Both the position numbers and the translations under genes were made by a program. The notes below the pieces were generated by a model, which had not been told where the DNA came from, did not search any database, and saw only the letters and a program-made list of their open reading frames with translations. Of a stretch of 64,000 bases of DNA, positions 1 to 8,562 are shown in pieces; the first letter of the stretch is position 1, and the number at the start of each line of letters is the position of its first letter. This DNA is from Cellvibrio japonicus Ueda107 (GTDB lineage: Bacteria > Pseudomonadota > Gammaproteobacteria > Pseudomonadales > Cellvibrionaceae): assembly GCF_000019225.1 (NCBI RefSeq), contig NC_010995.1, forward strand, positions 1,186,501 to 1,250,500, written 5' to 3'.

Positions 1-250
1 ATACGCCGGTTACCAGGGCGCTGAAATCGCGCAGGTAAAAGCCGACCGGACGCTGGCGCGCTTTGATGGCCAGGGCTTCGAACAGCATACAGCTGATGCT
101 GGCCAGCAGCACATTGACCAGTACCCCCGGCCCGAAAAACCAGGTCATGGTGAACATGCCGGGAATGGTCGCGTAGACCACCAGCAGCATCAGGCGGCTG
201 GTGCGATTGGCCCCCTGGGCATGGGGTGAGGTGATATTCAATAACGCCAT
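1..250 (-). CDS. rsxD: Electron transport complex protein RsxD/RnfD, N-terminal part
   Basis: Only the first 83 codons lie in the window; the gene runs off the left edge. The ATG (complement of 248-250) directly abuts the rsxC stop, as in rsx/rnf operons. The visible protein begins MALLNITSPHAQ, then has a hydrophobic segment around residues 20-55 including the YATIPGM region typical of RsxD. In the family this is an integral membrane subunit of the ion-pumping Rnf complex that carries covalently bound FMN; the FMN-binding threonine lies outside the window. Identity rests on the N-terminus and on synteny with rsxA, rsxB and rsxC. Confidence 0.9.
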   Translation of the reverse strand, partial: MALLNITSPHAQGANRTSRLMLLVVYATIPGMFTMTWFFGPGVLVNVLLASISCMLFEALAIKARQRPVGFYLRDFSALVTGV

Positions 251-2611
251 TTATGCAGTGGTGTCCTCAACTTCTTTCAATTTTTCTTCCAGCTTGCTGA
301 CTCCGGTGCGGAAGGCTTCGATATTGGCATCGCCTTCTGCTTCGGCTTTTGCCAGGCGCTCGCGGGCTTTTTCCAAACGCGTTTTAAGGGATTGCACTTG
401 CTCAATGCGTTTTTCTGCTTCGCTCATGTTGGCAAGTGCGGCTGCCTTGGCCTTGGCTTTTTCAATGGCGGCTTGGGCGGCGTTTTGCTCGGCGTTGGCC
501 GGTGCTTCCGGCGTCACTGATGCTGGTGTTGCTGCCGGGGCTGTTTCCAGGCCAAGTGCCTTGAGCTCAGCTTCTGCTTCTGCCACTTTTTGTTGGAGCT
601 TCTCAACGCCTTGCTGTAAGGCATCGGCGGTAGCGCTGCCCTCGGCTTTGGCTGCATCGGCTTTCTCCTGGGCTTTGGCCAGGCGCGCGCGCAGGGATTC
701 GAGGTTGGCTTTGGCCTTTTCCCCGGGGGGCATGGCCAATTTAGCCTGGGCCCGGGCAATGGCGGCAGCGACCGGGTCGTTAGGATCAGCTGCCGCAGTG
801 TTGGGTACCGGTGCCGGGGCACTGGCCTGATTGGCGATAAATTCAGCGAGTTTTTTCTCCGCCTCGGCAACTTTTAACTCAGCTTGCTTGATGCGCGCTT
901 TTTGTTTTTCCAGTTGCTCTTCGCTGATTTCTGCTCCCGCCTCGTTAACTACCAGGGGTTTTTGTGCGAATTCCAGTCCGTTTTTCGCCGCCGCTAATAA
1001 GCGCTCAAACTTGGCTTTTTGCTCTTCCGGAGACGGTTGGGCTGCGCTGGCTTTGGCGACAGCGGCACTGACCACATCGGTGGCTGGTGCTGCAGTTGCG
1101 GGTTCGCTGCTGGCTTTCTCGGCCAGTTTCTTTTTGGCCTCTTCGGCCGCTTTTTGCCGTGCAAGGCGCTTGGCCTCTTTCTCGGCTTCTTCCTTGGCGA
1201 TGCGCGCCTTGCGAAATTCAAAGCGCTGGCGCGAGCGATCCGACTTTTCCTTTTCCAGTTCTTGCAAATGAATGCTGCCTTTGGCAGCGCGGTAATACTG
1301 TACTAGCGGGATACTGCTGGGGCACACGTAGGCACAGGCACCGCACTCGATACAATCGAACAGGTTATGGGATTCAAGCCGTTCGAAATCTTCAGCCTGG
1401 GCATACCAGAACAACTGTTGTGGCAGCAGGTCCACCGGGCAGGCTTCGGCGCAGAGGCCACAGCGAATGCAAGCCTGTGCGGGCGGCGGCAGCGGCATTT
1501 CCGTGTCACTTGGCGCTAACAGGCAGTTGGTCGTTTTGATGATGGGAGCCCGCAGGTCGGGCAGGGTAAAGCCCATCATCGGGCCGCCCATAATGACGCG
1601 CGAGCCCTTGCGGGCATCAAAACCGTGTACTTGCAACACATAATCAATAGGGGTGCCCAGGCGCACCTCGATATTGCGTTGGGTATCCAGTGCTTCACCG
1701 ACAAGGGTGGTGATGCGTGAAATCAATGGTTCGCCATAGCGTACTGCACGCCAGGCAGCGACAGCAGTGCCCACGTTAACGCAAATCACCCCTACATCAG
1801 CAGAGTGATGGCCGCTGGGGATTTCACGCCCGGTGAGGATTTGGGTGAGTTGCTTGGCACCGCCCGAAGGATATTTGGTGGGAATGGCCACTACCTGGAT
1901 ATTGGCAGCCTCCGCGCGGTTGAGGCGCAGCTCCAGCAGGGCCTCCTTGAGCGCGGCGATCGCCTTGGGCTTGTTGTCTTCCACGCCGACCAGCAATTGC
2001 CTGGGGTGGTGCAGGATGTGACTAATGAGCAGGGTACCTTCAAGCAATTCACGCGCGTTGACCTGCATGAGTATGTCGTCGGCGGTAATGTAAGGTTCGC
2101 ACTCGGCGCCGTTGATAATCAGGGTATCAATGACCTGGGTGGATTTGGGGGCGAGTTTGATATCTGTGGGGAAACCGGCACCGCCCAGTCCTGCCACACC
2201 GGCGGCACGGATTTTGGCGAGCAGCTCCAGGCGGTCCAGAACCAGGTAATCACTGCATTCCTGGCGCTCTATCCATTCGTCCCGGCCATCGGTTTCAATG
2301 ACGATGCACTCGCTGGCCATCCCCGAGGCGTGCGGTATGGCATGAGGCGCTATGGTAACAATCCGGCCGGAACTGGAGGCGTGCACATTGGCGCTGAAGG
2401 TGCCGTCGGCGGCGGCGATTAGCTGGCCGGTCAACACCTGGTCGCCCACCTGCACAACAGGTTTGGCGGGAGCGCCTATGTGTTGGTTCAGGGGCAGTAT
2501 CAATTGTGTTGGCAGCGGGATCTGCCCCAGCGGCAACGCCAGGGATTGGGCTTTGTTTTGTGGCGGGTGTATGCCTCCGGGCAACTCCCAGAGCTTGATC
2601 AGGCTAGTCAT
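251..2611 (-). CDS. rsxC: Electron transport complex subunit RsxC/RnfC with long coiled-coil tail
   Basis: 786 residues. RsxC is the peripheral, NADH-side subunit of the Rsx/Rnf complex and carries flavin-binding folds plus two [4Fe-4S] clusters. Visible here are the N-terminal PGGIHPP segment, glycine-rich GLGGAGFPTD (about 141-150), the SLBB region and two ferredoxin motifs, CIRCGLCAEACP (381-392) and CIECGACAYVCP (420-431). From about residue 450 to the end the protein is an Ala/Lys/Glu-rich coiled coil with at least two imperfect repeats of about 65 residues, a feature of gammaproteobacterial RsxC whose length varies. It starts immediately after rsxB and abuts rsxD, so it is translated from the rsx operon. 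High GC and skewed composition in the tail create long open frames on the other strand, which are not genes. Confidence 0.96.
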   Translation of the reverse strand: MTSLIKLWELPGGIHPPQNKAQSLALPLGQIPLPTQLILPLNQHIGAPAKPVVQVGDQVLTGQLIAAADGTFSANVHASSSGRIVTIAPHAIPHASGMASECIVIETDGRDEWIERQECSDYLVLDRLELLAKIRAAGVAGLGGAGFPTDIKLAPKSTQVIDTLIINGAECEPYITADDILMQVNARELLEGTLLISHILHHPRQLLVGVEDNKPKAIAALKEALLELRLNRAEAANIQVVAIPTKYPSGGAKQLTQILTGREIPSGHHSADVGVICVNVGTAVAAWRAVRYGEPLISRITTLVGEALDTQRNIEVRLGTPIDYVLQVHGFDARKGSRVIMGGPMMGFTLPDLRAPIIKTTNCLLAPSDTEMPLPPPAQACIRCGLCAEACPVDLLPQQLFWYAQAEDFERLESHNLFDCIECGACAYVCPSSIPLVQYYRAAKGSIHLQELEKEKSDRSRQRFEFRKARIAKEEAEKEAKRLARQKAAEEAKKKLAEKASSEPATAAPATDVVSAAVAKASAAQPSPEEQKAKFERLLAAAKNGLEFAQKPLVVNEAGAEISEEQLEKQKARIKQAELKVAEAEKKLAEFIANQASAPAPVPNTAAADPNDPVAAAIARAQAKLAMPPGEKAKANLESLRARLAKAQEKADAAKAEGSATADALQQGVEKLQQKVAEAEAELKALGLETAPAATPASVTPEAPANAEQNAAQAAIEKAKAKAAALANMSEAEKRIEQVQSLKTRLEKARERLAKAEAEGDANIEAFRTGVSKLEEKLKEVEDTTA

Positions 2612-3283
2612 TTACGCGGCTTTACCTGTTTTATCGGCGTCTTTATCGGTGTCAGCAAAAGCCTCGCCCCGCCCCAGGTCAGTAGCAATCAGGTCGGCGA
2701 CTACCTGGAACTTGGGGGTCTGGTTGGTAGCGGGCAGCTCCCACTTCCAGGTATCCAGGCCAGGGACCACCGGAATCATCTCGATACAGTCAACCGGGCA
2801 GGGTTCCACACACAGGTCACAGCCGGTGCATTCATCGGCAATAATCGTATGCATTTGCTTGGCGGCGCCGAGGATGGCATCCATGGGGCAGGCCTGGATG
2901 CACTTGGTGCAACCAATGCATTCGTCTTCGCGGATAAAGGCTACCTTCTTCACATCGGAGTGTTCGCCGTGTTCTGTATCCAGGGAAGGAGCCTCCACAT
3001 CCAGCAGGTCTGCCAGTGCATTAATGGTTGCCTGGCCACCGGGAGGGCATTTGTTGATAGCCTCGCCACCGGCGATAGCCTGGGCGTAGGGCCGGCATCC
3101 CGGATGGCCGCATTGCCCGCACTGGGTTTGCGGCAGGAGTGCGTCTATCTGGTCAACAATGGGATCGCCTTCCACTTTGTAGCGCACGGCGGCAAATCCA
3201 AGGATGGCGCCGAACAGCGCTGACAAGCTGCCCAAGGCGAGCAGGGCGCTGAGGATAGGATTGTTGGTAATAAACTCGATCAT
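2612..3283 (-). CDS. rsxB: Electron transport complex ferredoxin-like subunit RsxB/RnfB
   Basis: 223 residues. An N-terminal membrane anchor (about residues 8-33) is followed by the Fe-S domain with C-x2-C-x4-C ([10 protein letters not shown]) and a downstream CPPGG cysteine. Two 4Fe-4S ferredoxin motifs follow: [12 protein letters not shown] and [12 protein letters not shown]. RsxB relays electrons between the cytoplasmic RsxC and the membrane subunits. The stop codon abuts the rsxC ATG, so the two are certainly co-transcribed. Length and cysteine pattern are those of a normal RsxB. Confidence 0.96.
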   Translation of the reverse strand: MIEFITNNPILSALLALGSLSALFGAILGFAAVRYKVEGDPIVDQIDALLPQTQCGQCGHPGCRPYAQAIAGGEAINKCPPGGQATINALADLLDVEAPSLDTEHGEHSDVKKVAFIREDECIGCTKCIQACPMDAILGAAKQMHTIIADECTGCDLCVEPCPVDCIEMIPVVPGLDTWKWELPATNQTPKFQVVADLIATDLGRGEAFADTDKDADKTGKAA

Positions 3284-3307
3284 GGCGTGCTGTTCGCTGT
3301 TGGAGCC

Positions 3308-3898
3308 TTATTGGAGGCTGACCAGGCCGCTAAAGCCCATAAACGCCAGGGCCATAATACCGGCGGTAATCATGCCGATAGACGCACCGCGAAACGGGGT
3401 TGGCACATCGGCAACGGCCAGGCGCTCGCGCATGGCAGAAAAAAGTATCAACACCATGGCAAAGCCCAGGGCGCCGCCAAAACCATAAAGGGTGGACTCT
3501 ATAAAGTTGTGGGTTTTCTGCACGTTCAGCAGGGCCACACCCAACACCGCGCAATTCACTGTAATCAGGGGCAGGAAGACGCCTAAAACCCGGTATAGCA
3601 GCGGGCTGGTTTTTTCCATAAACATTTTGACGAATTGCACCACGGCAGCAATGACCAGGATGAACGCGATGGTGCGCAAATAATCCAGGCCAAGGGGAGC
3701 CAGTACCCAACTGCTGACCAGATAGGTACAGATAGATGCCAGTGTCATCACAAAGGTCGTGGCACCCGCCATACCTATGGCGCTTTCCAGTTTGTTGGAT
3801 ACGCCCATAAAAGGGCAGAGCCCCAAAAACTGGGCCAGCACAAAATTATTGACCAGTACAGTACTGAGCAAAATAACGGCGACTTCGCTAAAACTCAT
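3308..3898 (-). CDS. rsxA: Electron transport complex membrane subunit RsxA/RnfA
   Basis: 196 residues, almost entirely hydrophobic with about six transmembrane helices. It contains the family signatures [18 protein letters not shown] near the N-terminus and TVNCAVLG in the middle; cysteines in these segments ligate a membrane-buried cluster in Rnf structures. It is the promoter-proximal gene of rsxA-B-C-D and lies 24 bases before rsxB. In Escherichia coli the rsx complex reduces the SoxR cluster; no soxR is in this window, so whether this copy serves SoxR or acts as a sodium/proton pump for nitrogen or redox metabolism cannot be told here. Confidence 0.95.
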   Translation of the reverse strand: MSFSEVAVILLSTVLVNNFVLAQFLGLCPFMGVSNKLESAIGMAGATTFVMTLASICTYLVSSWVLAPLGLDYLRTIAFILVIAAVVQFVKMFMEKTSPLLYRVLGVFLPLITVNCAVLGVALLNVQKTHNFIESTLYGFGGALGFAMVLILFSAMRERLAVADVPTPFRGASIGMITAGIMALAFMGFSGLVSLQ

Positions 3899-4034
3899 GG
3901 TGTTTCCCTGGGAAGGGCCAGCACAAAAAACAGCCGGACACAGTCAAAAGGTTGCGTATTATCGGAAAGCCGAGAGGTATTCTCAATAAAAAAGCAATAA
4001 AGCGTTAGGTTGAATAAGCATATCCTTATGGGCA

Positions 4035-4066
4035 ATCTCCCTCCCTGTTAGAAAAGCGAGGGAGAT
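4035..4066 (-). terminator. Hairpin downstream of metG
   Basis: A 9-bp perfect stem (ATCTCCCTC at 4035-4043 with GAGGGAGAT at 4058-4066) lies 10 bases beyond the metG stop on the minus strand. There is no clear U-tract on its far side, so it may only be a partial or Rho-assisted terminator. Confidence 0.35.
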
Positions 4067-4076
4067 CGACAGAAAA

Positions 4077-6116
4077 TCACATCACGCGCTGGCCAGGCCG
4101 GGCGCCAGCGTGCGGCTCCAGCAGGTAAATTTCCCCGCCGCCGGGGCCTGCCGCCAGCACCATGCCTTCGCTCATACCAAACTTCATTTTGCGCGGCTTG
4201 AGGTTGGCTACCATCACCGTGAGCTTGCCTATCAAGTCCTCGGGTTTATAGGCGCTCTTGATACCGGAGAAGACATTGCGCGTCTCGCCGCCCAGGTCCA
4301 GGGTCAAGCGCAGCAGTTTGTCGGAACCCTCTACGTGTTCGGCATTGGCGATCAGGGCAACGCGCAAATCCACCTTGGCAAAATCATCAAACCCGATTTC
4401 GGCAGCGATGGGTTCAATGTTGGATTCCACCTTGGCCGTGGGGGCCGGTGCAACTGCTGCCAGAGCCTCTTTACCGGCGTCGATCATGGCATCTACCTTG
4501 TCTTTTTCAATACGGGTGAGCAGGGGCTTGAACTCGTTGATTTTCTCGCCGGTGCGGAAACTCACCGGCTGGGTCCAGCTCAGGGTTTCCCCGAGGAATT
4601 CTTCCGCTGCTGCGGTCAGCGCGGGCACTACCGGTTTCAGGTAGGTGAGGATGGCGCGGAACATATTAATACCCAGGGTACAGACCACCTGGGTTTGTGC
4701 CTCTGCTCCCGCCTGCTTGGCCAGTTTCCAGGGTTCCTGGGTGGCGATGTATTCGTTGGCCGCATCGGCCAGGGCCATGATTTCGCGCATGGCTTTGCTG
4801 TAGTCGCGGCTTTCGTAGTGGCTGGCGATGGTTTCACCGGCATCGACAAACTGCTGCCACAGGGCTGGATCGGCCAGGTTACTCGCCAGCACACCGCCGG
4901 CGTTGGTAATGAACTTGGCCGTGCGGCTGGCGATGTTCACCACCTTGCCGACCAGATCCGAGTTAACCCGCTGGATAAAGTCCTCCAGGTTCAGGTCAAT
5001 GTCGTCCACATTGCTGGTGAGCTTGGCGGCAAAGTAGTAGCGCAGGTACTCGGGGTTCAGGTAATTCAAGTAGGTGCGCGCATTGATAAAGGTCCCGCGC
5101 GATTTACTCATCTTGGTGCCGTTCACGGTCAGGAAACCGTGCACGCAAATCTTGCTGGGGGTGCGCAAATTGGCCGAATGCAACATGGCGGGCCAGAAGA
5201 GCGCGTGGAAGTTGACTATGTCTTTACCGATAAAGTGATACACCTCGGTGGTAGAGTCCGGCTTCCAATACTCGTACCAATCCTTGCCCTGCTTATCCAG
5301 CAGGTTCTTCAAGCTGGCGATATAGCCGATAGGGGCATCCAGCCACACGTAGAAATACTTGCCGGGTTCGCCGGGAATCTCAAAACCGAAATAGGGCGCA
5401 TCGCGGGAGATGTCCCACTCCTGCAGCCCGGCATCCAGCCACTCGGCCATCTTGTTGGCCACTTCGTCTTGCAGGTGGCCGGCGCGCGTCCAGGCTTTTA
5501 AAAAGTCGCTGAACGCGGGCAGGGTGAAGAAGAAGTGTTCTGACTCCCTGGCAACCGGGGTCGCGCCGGAAATCGCGGACTTGGGGTTGATCAAATCCAT
5601 GGGTGAATAGGTCGCGCCGCACTTTTCGCAGTTATCGCCGTACTGGTCTTCGCTTTTACATTTCGGACAGGTGCCCTTGATATAGCGATCCGCCAGGAAC
5701 AGCTGCTTCTCCGGGTCATAGGCCTGGGTAATACCGCGGGTGGCAATATGGCCATTGGCTTTTAAACGCTCATAAATCAGCGTGGACAGCTCGCGGTTTT
5801 CATCCGAATGGGTGGAGTGGTAGTTATCAAAGCCAATATTAAACGCCGCAAAGTCGGCCTCGTGTTCGGCTTTCACGTTAGCGATTTGCTGCTCGGGTGA
5901 GTGGCCCAGCTGTTCCGCTTTGAGCATGATCGCCGTGCCATGGGCATCGTCGGCACAGACATAGGTACAGTCCACGCCACGCATTTTCTGGAAACGTACC
6001 CAGATATCCGTTTGGATATATTCCACCAAATGGCCGAGATGGATAGAACCATTGGCGTAGGGCAGGGCGCTGGTTACCAGAATTTTGCGCGGGGACGTAT
6101 TACTAGCGTGGGTCAT
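4077..6116 (-). CDS. metG: Methionyl-tRNA synthetase
   Basis: 679 residues, the full length of the long, dimeric form. MetG charges initiator and elongator tRNA-Met. The class I signature HLGH is in the segment [14 protein letters not shown] (about residues 17-30), and the KMSKS loop is present as [11 protein letters not shown] (about 338). The zinc-binding knuckle has four cysteines in [18 protein letters not shown]. The C-terminal 105 residues form the tRNA-binding, EMAPII-like domain ([12 protein letters not shown] ... RPGQRVM). The ATG at 6114-6116 gives the usual [23 protein letters not shown] start. It is separated from rsxA by 178 bases that contain a hairpin. Confidence 0.98.
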   Translation of the reverse strand: MTHASNTSPRKILVTSALPYANGSIHLGHLVEYIQTDIWVRFQKMRGVDCTYVCADDAHGTAIMLKAEQLGHSPEQQIANVKAEHEADFAAFNIGFDNYHSTHSDENRELSTLIYERLKANGHIATRGITQAYDPEKQLFLADRYIKGTCPKCKSEDQYGDNCEKCGATYSPMDLINPKSAISGATPVARESEHFFFTLPAFSDFLKAWTRAGHLQDEVANKMAEWLDAGLQEWDISRDAPYFGFEIPGEPGKYFYVWLDAPIGYIASLKNLLDKQGKDWYEYWKPDSTTEVYHFIGKDIVNFHALFWPAMLHSANLRTPSKICVHGFLTVNGTKMSKSRGTFINARTYLNYLNPEYLRYYFAAKLTSNVDDIDLNLEDFIQRVNSDLVGKVVNIASRTAKFITNAGGVLASNLADPALWQQFVDAGETIASHYESRDYSKAMREIMALADAANEYIATQEPWKLAKQAGAEAQTQVVCTLGINMFRAILTYLKPVVPALTAAAEEFLGETLSWTQPVSFRTGEKINEFKPLLTRIEKDKVDAMIDAGKEALAAVAPAPTAKVESNIEPIAAEIGFDDFAKVDLRVALIANAEHVEGSDKLLRLTLDLGGETRNVFSGIKSAYKPEDLIGKLTVMVANLKPRKMKFGMSEGMVLAAGPGGGEIYLLEPHAGARPGQRVM

Positions 6117-6186
6117 AAAATCCTATACCTGTCTGAACCTTGTAAATCTGCTCAAAAAATCATCATTGGGCGCTAAAAGGCGGCGC

Positions 6187-6195
6187 ACTATAGCA
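6187..6195 (-). promoter_or_regulatory. Possible metG promoter, extended -10
   Basis: On the minus strand the sequence reads TGCTATAGT, an extended -10 element (TGn plus TATAGT), about 70 bases upstream of the metG ATG. No convincing -35 was found; an A-tract lies just upstream. Confidence 0.35.
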
Positions 6196-6345
6196 TTTTT
6201 TTGCTTTCCTTTGAGGGAAAGCTGGACTATGAATACTTCTCATGTAAGGGTTTTGTTGTTTGTATCGAGGTTACAACGGCATAATCAAGGCGCTACCCAC
6301 CTGCGATGATGCAGGGATAATTTACCGACCTTAGGGGAATTGAGT

Positions 6346-6705
6346 ATGGAAAATCCGGAAAATACAACGCAAAACACCGTGTCTACTGTATCCCAGGACA
6401 CGAAAAACCTTGCCTTATTGCTGTGGTTGGGGACCATCTTCTTCGGTTTTATTCCCAGCCTGGTACTGTATCTGGTGAAAAAGGACGACGCTTATTTACT
6501 GGATCAGAGCCGCGAAGCACTCAATTGGTCTATTACCGTTGTCCTTGGCATGTTAGCTGGCTTTCTCCTGGCGATTATCCTGATCGGCATCCTGGTGATC
6601 TGGGTGGTGGCCATCTGTAACCTGGTGTTCTGCATTATGGGGGTTATCGCGACTTCCAGCGGCAAACCCTTTCGAGTACCTTTTGCACTCCGTTTAATTA
6701 AGTAA
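6346..6705 (+). CDS. DUF4870/Tic20-like small membrane protein
   Basis: 119 residues. A polar N-terminus of about 20 residues is followed by hydrophobic helices at about 20-43, 58-80 and 80-105. The pattern LLWLGTIFFGFIPSLVLYLVKKDD ... REALNWS resembles the DUF4870 family of small integral membrane proteins, whose function is unknown. The ATG at 6346 is preceded by AGGGGAA with 6-base spacing; an in-frame TTG two codons earlier is less likely. It is a single-gene unit closed by a strong hairpin terminator. Confidence 0.85.
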   Translation: MENPENTTQNTVSTVSQDTKNLALLLWLGTIFFGFIPSLVLYLVKKDDAYLLDQSREALNWSITVVLGMLAGFLLAIILIGILVIWVVAICNLVFCIMGVIATSSGKPFRVPFALRLIK

Positions 6706-6713
6706 TCTGTCGC

Positions 6714-6759
6714 CCATAAAAAACGGCGGTGTGCCTATGCCCACTGCCGTTTTTTATGG
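6714..6759. terminator. Bidirectional Rho-independent terminator
   Basis: A perfect 14-bp stem (CCATAAAAAACGGC with GCCGTTTTTTATGG) surrounds an 18-base loop. A-rich and T-rich arms allow termination in either direction. It closes the DUF4870 gene before greB. Confidence 0.85.
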
Positions 6760-6794
6760 CGGCTAGTTTGGGTTTGGATTCAATAAGGTGACCT

Positions 6795-7268
6795 GTGCGC
6801 ACACCACTAATTACCCGGCAGGGTTTTGACGATTTACAAAAAGAACTGGATGAACTCTGGCGGGTAGAGCGCCCCGATGTCACCAAAAAAGTGTCCTGGG
6901 CTGCCAGCCTGGGAGATCGCAGTGAAAATGCGGACTACCAGTACAACAAAAAACGCCTGCGCGAAATCGATCGCCGCGTGCGCTACTTGCGCAAATGCCT
7001 GGAAAACCTGAAAGTCGTGGAATACCGCCCTGAACAGGAAGGCAAAGTATTTTTTGGTGCCTGGGTGGAAGTGGAAAACGACGAAGGCAAAACCCTCACA
7101 TTTCGCGTTGTCGGCTACGACGAAATTTTTAATCGCAAAGACTACATTTCCATCGACTCACCCATGGCACGCGCGCTACTTAAAAAAGCCGTGGATGATG
7201 AGGCCATCGTCGCCACCGAGGCGGGTACAGTGACCTGGTATATCAATTCGATTTGGTATGAAAAATAA
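6795..7268 (+). CDS. greB: Transcription elongation factor GreB
   Basis: 157 residues. GreB enters the secondary channel of RNA polymerase and stimulates cleavage of backtracked RNA. The N-terminal coiled coil contains the acidic tip GDRSENADYQYNKKRLREIDRR, whose Asp/Glu residues hold the catalytic magnesium, and the C-terminal FKBP-like domain begins at about residue 80. The tip and the length fit GreB rather than GreA. The start is GTG at 6795 behind AAGGTG. A short hairpin (7314-7328) followed by a T-tract at 7338-7344 lies downstream and may end the transcript. Confidence 0.96.
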   Translation: MRTPLITRQGFDDLQKELDELWRVERPDVTKKVSWAASLGDRSENADYQYNKKRLREIDRRVRYLRKCLENLKVVEYRPEQEGKVFFGAWVEVENDEGKTLTFRVVGYDEIFNRKDYISIDSPMARALLKKAVDDEAIVATEAGTVTWYINSIWYEK

Positions 7269-7464
7269 CGGCTTAATGCAGTTTTAAATCCCTTCCTAAA
7301 TCTCTCCCAACTTCTCTTTGCTAAAGAGGAGCAGTAGTTTTTTTGGTGTTCAGTATTTTTATTTTGTAATGCCCGGCAGGCTGACGGTTTGGAGCTGCAA
7401 AGCGGCGGAAAAGTGGCCATAGTGCTACCGCTTGTTATGGATTTACCTCTATTTTCATGCTAAA

Positions 7465-7485
7465 TTGTACCGAAATCCCGTACAA
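7465..7485 (+). promoter_or_regulatory. Putative YefM-YoeB autoregulatory operator
   Basis: A perfect inverted repeat, TTGTAC then nine bases then GTACAA, ends 12 bases before the antitoxin ATG. Operators of the E. coli yefM-yoeB module are built on TGTACA hexamers, so repression by the YefM-YoeB complex is a reasonable inference. Confidence 0.55.
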
Positions 7486-7497
7486 CTGGTGATAACT

Positions 7498-7770
7498 ATG
7501 GATACTGTAAGTGTAAATCAATTCCGAGATAACCTAAAAACCTATGTAGAACAAGTAGTTAGCAACCACACCCCTATAAAAGTGACTCGCCGCGCAGGCG
7601 AGGCATTTGTGGTGATCAGTGCCGATGACTGGGAACGGGAGCAGGAAACGCTGCATGTTCTACAAAGCAAAAGCCTAATGACGCAAATCGCTGATTCTCT
7701 CGCGACGCACACACAACAAAAAGGTTATACCCCAACTGACGAGGAAATGAATGAGATCACTCGTATTTGA
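7498..7770 (+). CDS. yefM: Antitoxin, YefM/Phd family
   Basis: 90 residues. The N-terminal half (MDTVSVNQFRDNLKTYVEQV ... VTRRAGEAFVVISADDWE) is the Phd/YefM DNA-binding and dimerisation fold. The C-terminal tail after about residue 55 is the polar segment expected to wrap and neutralise the toxin. The ATG at 7498 was chosen because it gives the standard N-terminus; an upstream in-frame TTG at 7432 would place the operator inside the coding region. Its 3' end overlaps the toxin gene by 20 bases, giving translational coupling. GC content is lower than in neighbouring core genes, in keeping with acquisition. Confidence 0.9.
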   Translation: MDTVSVNQFRDNLKTYVEQVVSNHTPIKVTRRAGEAFVVISADDWEREQETLHVLQSKSLMTQIADSLATHTQQKGYTPTDEEMNEITRI

Positions 7771-8020
7771 GGGTAATACATGGGCTACATATGAAGAACT
7801 GCGTGAAAAGGATAAGGTTCTTCATAAAGCACTATGTAAATTACTTAAAGAAATGCTTCGTAGCGACCCTGCCACAGGATTGGGAAAACCAGAGCAGCTC
7901 CGACACAACTTAACAGGTTTATGGTCAAAACGTATTTCACAGAAAGACCGCTTAATTTATAAATTTGATGAAAAATATATTTACATTTTTGCTATCGGTG
8001 GGCACTACGATCAGCACTGA
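7751..8020 (+). CDS. yoeB: Toxin, YoeB family mRNA interferase
   Basis: 89 residues. YoeB binds the ribosomal A site and cleaves mRNA when the antitoxin is degraded. The family core LGKPEQLRHNLTGLWSKRISQKDRLIYKF matches the GKPEPLKHNLSGFWSRRI segment of E. coli YoeB; the catalytic Glu and Arg positions are visible (PEQLRHN, KRIS), as is the C-terminal His-Tyr (GGHYDQH). The tail is extended by three residues beyond HY relative to E. coli YoeB, which ends in YHY. Overlap with yefM and the flanking cassette sites support a self-contained module. Confidence 0.9.
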   Translation: MRSLVFEGNTWATYEELREKDKVLHKALCKLLKEMLRSDPATGLGKPEQLRHNLTGLWSKRISQKDRLIYKFDEKYIYIFAIGGHYDQH

Positions 8021-8029
8021 GTCGCACGA

Positions 8030-8110
8030 CCATAACGCCGTGCGCATGGGCGCAAGTTTACGAGCGTCCCGCCGACGCTTGCGGCGGCGTAATGCCGCAC
8101 TTTGTTAGGC
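8030..8110 (+). other. attC-like recombination site (59-base element)
   Basis: It has the order R''-L''-hairpin-L'-R'. R' is GTTAGGC (8104-8110), a perfect GTTRRRY core; R'' is CCATAAC (8030-8036). L'' GTGCGCAT (8040-8047) pairs with L' ATGCCGCAC (8092-8100) leaving one unpaired base, the extrahelical base that fixes strand choice in attC sites. Both are separated from their R boxes by three bases. The centre folds further through CGCAA (8051-8055) with TTGCG (8079-8083) and AGCGTC with GACGCT. R'' deviates from the RYYYAAC consensus but matches this cassette's own left core. Confidence 0.6.
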
Positions 8111-8551
8111 ACAGGCATTGAGGAACTGCCTTACTTGATGCCAGCCATTTTGATACTTTTTGTACTCTGGAATGTCCTTCAGAACCACTTTTGGCATTTT
8201 TCCGCCACGATGAACTTCTTCTAATAGTTTTGCAGGAAAGACAAAATACTCCACCACTTCATCTTTTGTAGTTTGCGTAATGTCTTCTAGGTTGAGCTTG
8301 GCAAATACGATGAAATCACAGTCAAAGCGGCTGATTAAAAAGCCAGTGGCCTTTCTTGTCCATCGGCTTTTTACCTGAATTTTAGCTGATGTATTCCGTT
8401 CTGGATTTGTTGCAACCAGGTCATAGCCAGGCATATTGGTATACGTTTTATATGTAGCTATTCCGTTAATGAGCAAATTGCCCAATACCAAGAATTCAGC
8501 GCCCTCAGATTCCAATTTTGTATTTTTTATTGCCATAAGCTTAAATTTCAC
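8105..8551 (-). CDS. Cassette-borne PD-(D/E)XK-like nuclease-fold protein
   Basis: 148 residues, function unknown. The arrangement is E in SEGAEFLVLGNLL, then GYDLVATNPE, then IQVKSRW. This fits the acidic helix, Asp and Gln/Glu-x-Lys spacing of a PD-(D/E)XK nuclease core, seen in group I intron endonuclease-like and restriction-like cassette proteins. The gene points against the toxin gene, and its TAA (8105-8107) sits inside the attC core. A second in-frame ATG at 8534-8536 (MAIKNTK) is an alternative start. Low GC and cassette location suggest transfer. It might be a solo nuclease, a defence component or a decayed gene; activity cannot be judged. Confidence 0.65.
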   Translation of the reverse strand: MKFKLMAIKNTKLESEGAEFLVLGNLLINGIATYKTYTNMPGYDLVATNPERNTSAKIQVKSRWTRKATGFLISRFDCDFIVFAKLNLEDITQTTKDEVVEYFVFPAKLLEEVHRGGKMPKVVLKDIPEYKKYQNGWHQVRQFLNACA

Positions 8552-8555
8552 TTTT

Positions 8556-8562
8556 GCCTAAC
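8556..8562 (+). other. Inverse core (R'') of a second cassette
   Basis: GCCTAAC fits RYYYAAC and is the exact complement of GTTAGGC at 8104-8110, the left core of the cassette containing the nuclease-like gene. The rest of the expected attC (an L''/L' stem and a right GTTRRRY) could not be assigned with confidence; GTTAGAT at 8868-8874 is the only perfect core match further right. Confidence 0.45.

Larger units (their letters stand above)
7435..8104 (+). mobile_element. Putative integron gene cassette carrying yefM-yoeB
   Basis: The unit is bounded by a left core GTTATGG (7434-7440) and a right attC-like site (8030-8110). The 7-base inverse core at 8030-8036, CCATAAC, is the exact complement of the cassette's own left core, as expected for a cassette that was once circular. 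It encodes an antitoxin and a toxin with a cassette-borne operator, typical of toxin-antitoxin cassettes in superintegrons. No integrase gene and no attI are visible, so this would be an integrase-less (CALIN-type) remnant. Confidence 0.6.

Noticed and set aside
4110..5501. Long plus-strand open frame (463 codons) opposite metG
   Set aside because: It has no domain, is the codon-mirror of a perfectly conserved synthetase, and lacks a ribosome-binding site.
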